Source: Diplosphaera chodatii
Lineage: Eukaryota > Chlorophyta > Trebouxiophyceae > Prasiolales > Stichococcaceae
Assembly: GCA_032358165.1 (NCBI GenBank)
Contig: JAALGY010000023.1
Coordinates: 124,001-188,000 of the forward strand
Length of the DNA: 64,000 nt
Direction: 5' to 3'
Under the pieces are notes generated by a model that made no database searches, had not been told where the DNA came from, and was given only the letters and a program-made list of their open reading frames with translations. The first letter of the stretch is position 1. Each line of letters opens with the position of its first letter. Below are positions 40,901-52,900 of this stretch, one piece after another. The translations under genes and the position numbers were made by a program.

Positions 40901-43900
40901 CTCTGCAGGCATTGCCAGCAGTGTCATGGGCGTGCGAGCGGTGGACGCCGCACTGCCGCTGATGGAGCAGGGTTTGGGCTCGCTGGCGGCGGTGGAGCTG
41001 CGGAACGGCGCGGCAGCAGCGTTCGGCATCCCGCTGGGTGCCGCCGTGGCCCTGGACCACCCCACCCTGGAGGTGGCTGGCTGCGTGCACGTTGGGTCAG
41101 GACAAGCTGCAGCGCGTGCGGTGGCTTGGCTTATTACAGTTTGCAACTCACGACAATGAGCAATAGAAGAGAGCTAGCGGTGTGACATACCATAAAAAAA
41201 GCCAAGCTGCAGACTGGGCTGCACACTGGGACAGCCCACACGTGTGTTTGCGGGAACTGGTACAACCGCGAACTCGTAGAGGGTCGTACCTAGTGTGCAG
41301 CCGAAACCCCCACCACAGGATGTGGAGGCAGCAGTAGTGTACCATGCTTGAGCGCGATAACTCTCTGCGTATTGTAAGGTGATTGCATGCACGCAGGTTC
41401 TCGCACAGCACATCACGCAGCGCCTGGCAGCCGCAGCAGAGGCCGCTGCCACTCAAGCTGATGGTGCAGCACAGCCCGATGCAAATGAGAGTTGGAACGA
41501 GCAGCCTTCGCAGTCCTGGGAGATGCAAAGCCCAGCAGCTGCCACGCATGCCGCTATGGACCTGGCGGCGCTGACGGACGATGTTGCAGCGGTGGTCCGC
41601 AATGTCATTGGACAGCCGGTGGACCCGGACCAGCCACTTATGGAGGCAAGTGCTGCCACCAAAGAATTTGCCGACTGCTGTGATGCGACACCAACTGCAT
41701 GTTTGTGATGAATCACCTGCTAATGCATTAGCTGTGTCTAATGAGGCTAGCCGTTGGCAATCGATCGCGCGATAGAAGGCAGGAACATCAGGACAGCATT
41801 GCTCATGTGGAAAGCTGCAACCTTAGGAACATGAGTGCGCTTTGCAGGCTGGCCTGGACTCGCTGGGCGCTGCGGAGCTGCGCACCGCACTCGCATCACG
41901 CTTCAACATCCGCCTGCCCGCCACAGCTGCGTTTGACCACCCCACAGCCGCGGCGCTCGCGACACTGATCGCGCCGCTGCTGCAGCCTGCACAGCCGGCT
42001 GCAACAGTGGCAACGGCAGACAGGCAGCAGGTGCAGCGGCAGCTGCCGGCGGAAGCTGGGAGGGCCAGAGCTGGGTCCAGGGCAGTCACTGAGGTGGTGG
42101 CAGCCGCGGCACGCTTTCCTGGCGCTGCTCCAGGTGACACCATTTGAAGCATGAGTAACTTTGACCATCAAGTACCCCTGATGCAGCGCCCTTGCTTTCA
42201 TGGAACATCCTCCAGTTTGGCAGCGTTGCTATACACTGCTATGCTAGAGTTTGTATCCTTCCTTGCCTCTGCACTGCAGGGGTCAATGGATTCTGGGGGC
42301 CGCTGGCGGCAGGCGCCAGCCTGGCGCGACCAGTGCCGCTGCAGCGGTGGGACATAGACGCCATCTACAGCCCTGAGGTACAGTGAGCAGGCTGTTTAGC
42401 TGCATCTGTGTCTGATGAAATGCTGCTGCTGTTCCTGCATCCTCAGCGCCCGGTGCCGCTGCAGCAACGGGCCTGGGCATGCACACTGCCCGTCGAAGCT
42501 GTGCATGCACCATCCTTTGAGTGCAATAGCACCATCTGCAGCAGCAGACACAGCAAGCAGGGGCAGCTCCACTGTTCTTGAAGCGTTTGAGCCCCTAGAT
42601 ACCGAGTCTCTGCATGTTCTGCATGTAACAACACGAACCGAGATCGAATCTAATAGTGATGGTTGCTAAAGGGTGTCTTTCTGATAGGCAATGCTACTGA
42701 ACGGATGAGATCTGAGTGATTAAGGTACCTGATTGCTGAATATGTTAAACACTTCAACATTTTCAGCTAAGCTATGAGCGATACCTTCCATGTTGCTACA
42801 CTGGCTCTCCCACCTAGGGAGAGTTCTTTGAACTAGGGAGAGTCAGTGTAGCAACATGGAGGGTATCGCTGATAGCTTAGCTTTAAGAAACCGTAGAAGT
42901 GTTCAAGATATCCAGCAACCAATTACCTCGATCAGTCAGATCTCATACCATACCACCTGTCAGTCTATCTATACCATCTGTCTGTCAACCAGGGAGGTCC
43001 GTTCAGTAGTACTGCCTATCAGCCAGACACCCTTTAGCAATTACCACTATTAGGTCTTCAGTCTAGCTTCGTGCTGTGGCAATCCACATGGTGGCCTCTG
43101 TAGTGCCTACTATGATACATATCTCTCTCTCCATGCGCACAACATGGAAATGAGTGCACAAAGGCAGCGGCTTGCCCAAGACCATTGTGCCAGTGGTTGC
43201 ACAGTCGGTCTGCATCTAGCTCTGACCCAGACTCCATACCAGCTCACCGCCTGCCATGACGTGCAGGCGCCGGCGCCCGGCCGCAGCTACGCGCGCTTCG
43301 GCGCGTTTCTGGACGGCGGCGTGGCGGCGTACGACGCGGGGGCGGTGCGCTTCAGCCGGGGGGAGTCGGTGGCGCTGGACCCGCACGCCCGCCTGCTGCT
43401 GGAGCAGACCCAGGTCAGCAAGTTGTGATGGACTTGAAGCATGGGGTCGGCATGAATGTGGGGTCAGGCTGCTAATGCAGTGGGCGCGATTGGACTGGCA
43501 GCTCAATATCGATTTACAGTTGCTGGACCAAGTGTTCAGCCTGCTGTCATCATCACCAGCTGTTTGGCTGGATGTTCTAAATGCATTCGTTGCCACTCAG
43601 AGCAGAGAAGAGACCTCGATCGTGCAATGACTGGCCTGAAAGGGAATGTCAGTGCATTGCACTATCCAGGTCTTCGTTGCCTCTGAGTGTCAAATAACAA
43701 AGGTGCAGCAAACTCTAGCATGCAGCAACGACACTGCACAGTCAGCCACCTACATCATTCCACACGCAGTGCTCTTGGTCAGCATGCCGAGGCACTTACA
43801 AGACCCAATGCTTGCCTTTTGCAGGAGGCGCTGCACGACTGCGGCGGCGCCACCCCGGCGACCGGCGTGTACGTGGGCGCGATGTGGGCGTCAGAGTACC

Positions 43901-46900
43901 TGGAGGCGCTGTTGGCGGCGGGACTCTCAGACACGTCGGCGGCGGCGTCAACGGGGAACACGGCGCCCTTCCTGGTGGGCCGCGTCAGCTACACCTTCGG
44001 GCTGCGGGGGCCCTGCGTCTCCACCGACACCGCGTGCAGCAGCTCGCTCGTCGCTGCGCACCTGGGCCACAATGGTAGGGCAGTAGACAGCTGGACGGCT
44101 ATGCAGACAATTCAACAAGTGGCGTCGATGGTTGCACCTTGTGCTGTACAGTGCCTGCGGCAGTAAGGTCAGATATGGCACATATACAGAGGAGTGAGAT
44201 GTGGCGCATTCTGCGTTAACAGGTGTGCTTGGCGGCGAATGCGCCCTGGCGCTGGCTGCTGGTGTGAACGTCATGCTGTCGCCTCGTACTGCCGTCAAGA
44301 TCTCGCAGCTGCAGGTCAGTCAGTGACCAGGGGACATGGCATGCATGATATGTAACTGCACTGAATAACATCCAGACAGGCAATCCATTACCCTTGGGTG
44401 TGTCAGTAGTCATGACTCCTTGCAGGCGCTCTCGCCGGTAGGGCGCTGCCAAACATTCTCCGCCAGTGCTGACGGTTATGGCAGAGGCGAGGGTTTTGCT
44501 GTCATTGCGCTGCGGGCGTCTGGCGGAGCAGGAGGCGCTGCTGATGGCCTTGCCATTGTGAAGGTGGGTTCCTTCAGTCCGACAGTACAGGACCAGGGCT
44601 GAGTGTCCATCAACGAAGCAGGCATGGCAGTGCCCAAGTGAGTGCCAGTTCCCGCCAGGCCGACTCTGGCATATCCCTCTGAGACCCAGAGAATGGTGCA
44701 ACAGTCTGCGTCCTCTGTGATGGCAAGCACCTGGGCAATGACTTCACATGTGTTTTTCGTGCTCTACTGGTTGACCCAACAGCTTTAAGAGAGATTGTGA
44801 ACCAGCTGGGACATCAAGCGCGGCACACAGTCGGTGCAGCAGGCTGTCAGTCGATTCAAATCATGTCAGGGCTTTGCAGATGCAACACCACTGCAGCAGG
44901 CTGTCGGGTGGCTGCCGAGGCAAATGGCAACATCCCAGACCTGTTGCAAAAGAAGGTTCCTGCTGGCAGACAACGCGCAACGCTTGGTGTGATGCTTTTT
45001 CAATGCGCTTGTACTGTATATACAGGGCTCTGCGGTGGGCCAGGACGGGCGGTCCAGCAGCCTGACGGCGCCCAACGGCCCCTCCCAGCAGGCGCTGGTA
45101 GCCGCCGCGCTGCTGCGGGCCAACCTTGTGGCGGCGCAGGTGGCGGCGGTGGCGATCCACGGCACCGGCACGCCGCTTGGGGACCCCATTGGTAAGTGAT
45201 GCCTCCCCAGCCGAGAACTAAGATACCTCCTTGTTTCCAACCATCAACAGGTTTGCATCGTGGGAAGCCAGACTCGCATGCATCCTGGCAAGCTGACGAT
45301 TTCACATATGCCTCAACTCATCCTGGCGCATTTGCACCTCAATGTTTCAGCACCGAGCTCAAGCGACTGTGACATTTGGATTTATACCGGTGAATTGAGA
45401 CCACATATGGCCACGTGCATCGGCATTCATAAACTTGCGTGGGAAGTGGAATTGATATGGTCTGCCGCTGTCCTGTAGATCCCATGCCGTGCACCCTACT
45501 CAGGCAGAAGCCTGTGGTTCACACTGGTCCTGCACCCTATTCACGCAGAGATGGAGGCGCTGGGCGGCGCTCTGGGCGGTGGGGCCAGCAGCGGCGGCAG
45601 GCGCCTGGCGTTGGCGTCGGTGAAGTCGGTGTACGGCCACACGGAGGGCGCAGCAGGTGACACCGCTTTGTCCTATGCAACATCCTTGAGCAACATCATA
45701 ATGTGATCGGTCGTCCCTTTACAGTGCCTTGCACCACAGCAAACTCAGCCCTAGACCTCCCACTGTCGTGCTGATCGTCGGAGGCGCGCACATGAGCATG
45801 TTGCCTCTGGCAGAAGTACAGCAGCAGTTGCACTCTTGACAGTGTACCATTGAGGTGTTCATATTGAGCCGCAACATGGCGCAGGCATTCTGAGGTGTGC
45901 TGCAGGGCTGCCAGGCATGCTGACAGCCCTGTGGTGCTTCATCATGTCTGCCTGCGCCACGGTCGACCTGTTGGCAGCCAGCCTGAACACATCCATGCAC
46001 ATGTCGAGACAGTCTGTAGCACACAAAGCTTTTGAGGCTTCTCAAGTCATCAATTTGCCTGTCGCAGGCCTGACGGGCGTGCTGGCGGCAGCGGCCATGC
46101 TGCGCCACGCCTGCACTCCCCCAGTCGCCAACCTGGGGGCGGTCAACCCCTACGTGGCCGCTGCATTCGAGGAGTGGCGCACCAGAGGGGGCGGCGGCGG
46201 CAAGCTTGGCTTGGCGGGCGTGGTCGCACGGCAGGCCGCGGCCGCACCACCGTCAGCAGCGGCTCCTGCAGCAGGTACGCAGCACTAGACTTCTGTGGGA
46301 GTATCTTGAGTACACCATGGCATGATATTCCAGAATGCAATGCCACTGCGCAGTGGCAGCAGTGCTCAGCATGCAGCAGTATGGCTGAGCTACCAGTCAT
46401 GCTGGAGCACCTGACCAGGCTGCCACTCCACCATGTACTGCTTCGTCACAACACATGTATCAACTGGGCCATTGGCTGACAACATTGCTCACGGCAGGCA
46501 CCAGCTCCTTCGGGCTCAGCGGCGTGAATGCGCACCTGCTGCTGATAGCCACCTCGGCAGCTGTGCCACCTCAGCAGTGGCAGAAGTTGCTGCCATGGCA
46601 GCGCCAGCGCTACTGGCCGCTGCCGGTGCTGTCGGCAGTGCTCTTGGGCCACCTGCCATCTCCAGTGGGCGGAGACCGCAGTGTCCGGCTGGCGGCGCAG
46701 CCCTGTAGCACCCAGGCGCTGGGGTTCCTGTGGGACCACAGGGTGCAGGGCAGGGTGCTGCTGCCTGGCACGGCCATGTTTGAGCTGGCGGCTGCAGCTG
46801 CAGCGGCACTGTCTGGAGACGGCTTGCTGCCAGCTGCAACTGAGCCAGCACTGGCTGCGCTTGCCATCATCAGCCCCAAGGTCTTGCCCGGCTTGACAGC

Positions 46901-49900
46901 TGGTGGGAAGGACGGCAGCATTCAGCAGGCAGCAGCAGCAGATGTGCTTCTATGCGAGGTTGATCCTGTCACAGGACAGGTCAGGGTGGCGGCGGCGCCT
47001 CAGGGCACAGCAGCGGCACCTGTGCACCTCAAGGCCGACATGGTGCTGGCAACAGCAGCATTACCCAGCAGCTCGACTCACAAGCACAAGTCACACTACG
47101 CACACACAGCGACACAGCTGCGATGGTTGGCCACCAGCCTCAGCAGGACCGTCAGTGACAGCATCGGCAGTGGCAGCAGTGCTGGGCACACTCTTGCGCA
47201 GCCGCAGCTGCCGCCGGCGACCGCAGCTGGACACGCAGAGTCCTTCATCATGCACCCCGCTGTAGCAGATGCGACGCTGCATCTGGGCGCCGTGCATGTG
47301 GCAGCAGGAAGCAGCAGGGTCAGCCGCGTGCCGGTCGGCGTAGCTGCCTACAGCTGCGGGGCGTCAACCCCGACTGACAACAGGTTGGGCAGACTGTGAC
47401 CACACTCAAATGACAAAACAGACGTAAGCATAGCCTCCTTACCACCCTGAGTGTCAGGCCTAAGAGTGGCATAATTGTTGCAAAATACATATGCACACCG
47501 GTTGCAGGCTTGCAAGGCCTCCAGTGACAAGTTGTCTGGGACGCACTCACAGCAAACCTTGTGCATTAATGTTCCAGATTGCCTGTCCACTGCACAGACG
47601 CTAGCAGGCAACATGAGCAGGCTGTCCACGAGCTTGCTCAATTTCACATGCTGCATCTGTGCGGCATGATGTCCCACAAACTGCAGGACACAATTTACGA
47701 CTTTGCAGTAGTCAACACTACTGAACCATACATCGCAGGCAGCATGGCTGGGCGCTGTCGCTGGCGCCCTCTGTCAACCCCGCGGACCGCAGCACCACGA
47801 ACGACGCCTCGTGGCAGCCGGGAGCGGCGTCAGGTTGCGGCCTGCGCATTGCCAACCTGCACGCTAAGGCGCTGCCGCAGGTCCGCTGCCGTCATGGTTG
47901 ATTATTGCACGCTCGTCTGGTAGATGCGCCAATCATTTGTGCTTCGTCTATGCTGGCAGATTATCTGATCCATCTGAACCCCTCGTGAACCAGGTCTGTC
48001 TGTAACATGTGAAGATGAAGCTGCAACATGCAGGCAAAGGCTGGCGCTTCAGGGGAGGCAGCAGCTGCAGAGCAGCCCAGCTTCATGTACGAGGTGGCCT
48101 GGCAGGCGTCAGCAGCACTCCCTGCCGCCCACCCTTCAGCTTGTAGCGGGGTTGGCCTGCGGCAGCGGCAGCACAAAGCAATGGCAGCCAGCACCAGCAA
48201 TAGCCAGGATGCCAGCACCATGCAGTACGGCAGGACCAGCCCAAGTGACACGAATGCTGCTGCAGGCATGCAGCAGTGGCAGGGCGGTGCCACATGGATG
48301 CCTGCCTCAACCAGGGCCGCCGGCAGCAGGAAGCAGCTGCGCGGTTTAGACCACCCAGCTTCCGCAGCAGACCCTGCAGCGGTCACCCAGGGCCTCGAGC
48401 TGCTGCAGCGGCTGCTGGCTGCAGCGCCGGTAGCTGGAAGCAGTATCGCCCTGCAGACGCAGGGTGCGTTGCCGGCAGCATTCAGCAGCGGCGACATCGC
48501 AGGCGGCGCATCCGCAGGCAGCGCCGCAGCGTCGGCATGGGGTCTGGCGCGGGTGGCTGCCCTGGAGTATGTGAACTGCCGCTGGCATGGCGCAGATGTG
48601 CCACACTACGCCCAGCAGGCACCGCAGGTACTGGGTCTAGATGTTGACCCTGGTGAGGCATTGCTGTGCAGCACAAGGAGGTCTGCTGACAACGCCTGAG
48701 TAACTGCCATGTGTGATGCGCAGGGTGACTGGCACTGTGCAGTCACCTTGCTCACCTGTTGTGGCCACCACTGAGGCATTGCTCCGCTCAGACCCTACTC
48801 TGCATCGGACATTAAATATGGCAACCGATGATTGGAATTGGAGGATTGACCAAGGCTTGCCTGCAGGCCCCTTTGGAGACGGCCGTGGAAATGCAGGGCA
48901 TCCTGGGCGCTTCAGCACAGGGCGGGGTGCTGCTCGCGCCCCGGCTGCAGGCGGCGCGGCTGCCGGTGCCGGCGGGCGACCTGCACCTGGTGCCGCGGCC
49001 AAGGGGCGCGTTCTCCGACCTGGTGGCTGTCCCTGTGGACAGGTGCGCCTCATGCACAGGCAATGTGCAGTTGTGCAATGGCAAAGTAGCATGCATGGCT
49101 TCTTATCACTGTCGGAGATGTGTGGCACCGAGATGACCACCCTCATGTAGCAATACATGCTGCCATAGATGGCCGCTGTAACATGGTACTAATGGGCATA
49201 CTGCAAAGGTAGCAACCCTGTGACATAGACGACACTACACAAGGTTGAAACCCTTCCAGAGCTCCTCTGTGCTCACACTGGCAGTCATGCCCTTGGCAAT
49301 GGTGACCCTGGCAGTTCTGACTTGGCGCCTACCACCATTTCCTGTGTGCAGGTGCGCCACGCAGGCGGGGTGCCGTGCTGGCGCTGCAAGAGGGAGCGCT
49401 GTGGGTGACAGGAAATGGCCTTGTGTTACATGTGACTTCGTTCAGCAACTGTGCTTTGCGCTGCGCAGGCTGGGCGCCAGCCTGGCGCCGCACGAGGTGG
49501 CGCTGCGGGTGACGGCGGTGGGCCTCAACTTCCGGGACGTGCTGAATGTGCTGGGCATGTACCCGGGCGACCCCGGGGACCCGGGCGGCGACGTCGCCGG
49601 GGTAGTCACGGCCGCCGGCGCCGCGGCTGCTCACAGGTGCGCATGGCATGCTGCTGACAATGCTCGTTGCGACGCATGTGCGCAGCTGAAGGGTGCCGAT
49701 GCTTGGCGGCGGGCACTCCTGCAAGTGCAGCAGCAACTGTCGCACATGCTTTACGCGAACTTGGTGGTGTACAGAGATAGGATTGTCAATGCTTTGCGGT
49801 TGCTGTTATGCCTTCGTACCTGCCTGCAACTTGATTCTGCCATGCTGCACACTGGCCGAGTTCCTGCCGGGCTGGCATTGCCAAAGCCATGCAGTGCAAG

Positions 49901-52900
49901 TGCAGACGGCCCTTGACCCTCTGTGCTTGTTCTGTTGGTTGTGTGCAATGCTGGTCTGTCAGCCACAGATTCACACTCGTGTTTCATTGAGCAATGCCTG
50001 CTTTCTCATGGTCTCATCAGCTTACACTCGTCAGCTGCTCGACCAGTGGATCAAAGCAACCCTGCACAATGATGCAGGGTGGGCGATGCGGTGTTTGGCC
50101 AGGCGACCGGCTGCCTCGGCACGGCGGTCGTCGCCGACGGCCGGACTCTGGCGCCGGTGCCGCCGCAGCTGGGCACCGCAAGAGCCGCCGCCGCGCCGAC
50201 GGTGTTCTTGACGGCGGACGCCTGCCTGCGGAACGCTGCCAGCCTGAAGCGGGGGCAGCGAGTGCTCATCCATGCTGCAACAGGTTCGATTTGTTTAGTA
50301 CAAGCATCTGTACTCATAGGAACGCCCTGGAAATCTTGCAGGTGCTTCACACTGGATGGCTGCCTTGGGTGAATGCCTCTATAACCGACCTCATGCCGAT
50401 GCTGCAGGTGGGCTTGGGTTGGCGGCGATGCAGCTTGCCAATGCGGCAGGCGCTTCAATAATTGGCACTGCTGGCGGCCCACCAAAGCGTGCCTTCCTGC
50501 GCAGCCTGGGCATACGCGAGGTGGGCTGCAGGATGTCTCGCTCGTGTGTGCTTCCACCCTGGAAGCAATGTTGCCTGAGCGTCCGTCCAAAGGAAGAGCG
50601 CCAGCGTGCTTATGGTCACACAACACCGTATCTGGCGGCGCAGCGCAGATAGATGCTGTGACGTGTCAACCAAATCAGGGCCTCCAGACTATATGTATGC
50701 TGACGTCTGACATTGTGTTGCTCACCCTCGACACAGCTGTGATGTGAACAGCCAGATGGTCTCATGTGCTTGCAGGCGGTTTCCTCGAGGGACACGCTGT
50801 TTGCGGGCGAGCTGCACGAATCCGGAGCAGCGCCCGTGGACGCCGTGCTGAACTCACTCACCTCCCCAGGTGCTCCTTTGGTGCACCCAGTGCTGACAGT
50901 GTGGTGACACGGGACTTTGAAGTAGGACATCCTGCAGTCATACCAGCATGCTGTGGCGAGATTAGGTCATGAACCGCAGCACTGGCTCTGCACAAAGACA
51001 TGTGATGCGTGGCCACCACTGTCAGTCTCTTTGGCCACGTGTCAAATCTTGGTGGGCACCAGCGCTGCAGGGTCACCTTCTGGTTTGCTGAGCTTGCTTG
51101 CCAACATCCCACAGTAGGGTTGTGGCTATCCTGGGAGCATTGGAGCTCAGTCCCTGAATCGTGCAGTAACTTAGGTGCTTCATGACCTTCTGCGGTGCAT
51201 AGTATAAGAAGGAATCATCAGTAGCGAATTGCTGCTGCTGGTGTCGCAGGAATGGTGGCGGCATCGTTGGCATGTGTCGCTCGAGGCGGCGCATTCACAG
51301 AGGTCGGCAAGCGCGACATCTGGTCACCAGGCCGTGTTGCCCAGGTCAGTCTTGCCGTTGTGTCTCCGGTGATGTGCTTTATTTGGGCAGTGATCCCCAT
51401 GCTACTTTCAGGACTGCCATCCAACCCGATCTCATGCACTCGCGTGTGCCCTGATCTCGACATCCAGTCGATGCTTTGGCATGTCGTAGTGCTGCCACCA
51501 ACTGTGACAGCACTTCGGTTTGGCTGATCCCGACTGGATGCGCTGCACAGTTGTGTCTATTTGATCGCACACCTCTACAGGTGTTGCTGATCGTGACAAG
51601 CACCCATCGCCACCTTCCTGTTGCATAAGAGGGCTGTGTTGCACACTACAGGAGCGCCTGGATGTGGCGTACCACCTGGTGGCGGTCGACTTCCTGCCGC
51701 CGGCCGTCATCCAGGCCAGCCTCGCCCGCCTGGCTGCCGAGTTTGCATCCGGTGAGCTGATTTGGAATTGCGCACGCTTATGCACACGGATCGTCGCAGG
51801 CATGAGAATGGCCGACAATGTCGATGGTGCACCAACTACAGGGCCTCAGGGTCACTTCCTGATCATGATGACACTGCACCTTCGAAGGAGATTGGCACCT
51901 CATGCCCGCTGGAGGCGTGCAAACTACATACTGCATGCTGCCTTGCACCTGCACGCCAGTCAGCCGGCTGACAGACGCAAAGGCAGCAATTGTATGTTGA
52001 CATACCGAGTGCAGAGTTTGCATGGCGAAGTGGTCTTGAGATGCATATTGTAGGTTGCCACATCATGCACAAGCAACCATGCAGTCGCTGCGCATGTGGG
52101 CAGGCAGGCAGGCTTAGCCAGCATAGAACTGCAGCCATTCCTACAGTTTGGCATGACAGAACTGTCGTTGGGTCGGTACTGCCATCGATGACGCCGTGAG
52201 CCGACTTGCTCTCCGTGTCACAGGGACCATTGCACCGCCGCCGCCGCTGGTGCACGGCCTGGGCGCTGCCGCCGCGGCGCTGCGGCAGCTGAGCGCCGCC
52301 AAGACTGTCGGCAAGATCGTGACGGTGGCGGCGCCGCCGGCAGGGGGCCCCGCAGCGGAGGCAGCGCCCGGGCGCTGGGTCATCACTGGCGGCGGCGGAG
52401 CCCTGGGCACCCTCAGCGCCAGGTGCATAATCCTGCAGCACCCTCGTCATGTCTCGCTTGCCAGATTGGCTGCTGCGGTGCATATGAGGCCGAGGGTTCA
52501 CCAGATCCGGGTCAAGGCAGCCAGTTTGTCAAATCGTACGATCGTGGGCAGCCCTCAGCTTGCATGCGAACCGCCGCGCCAATATGGCGAGGCGTTTCGT
52601 CACCCCTCGACGTTCCTTGGAGGCTATGCGTGGCAAGCCGCTCATTCAAACGGTTACCCTACCACACTTTAATATCCAAGATGCTTCAAACACATCCAGA
52701 ATGAAATGACTCCTATATGGGGGCAGATAGCTAAGCGAGGAGGTTGACATCGACTGTGAAAGTGGGTACGAAGTAGTGTTGATGAAACACTGGTTCCGCC
52801 TCAGCAGTGAAGGGTAAGGTCATATGTGCGAGGTCTGTTCGTAGGGATCTATGGATCCCTCCGTACGGGGTGCTGGGCCTTCAGTACTGAGACCAGGAAA

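Noticed and set aside
49352..49440. Possible extra ER exon (a stretch reading [18 protein letters not shown] or, in another frame, RCATQAGC)
   Set aside because: Exon 48867-49042 joins 49469 directly in phase and gives the normal spacing from the [11 protein letters not shown] strand to LNFRDV, so the stretch is better left in the intron.
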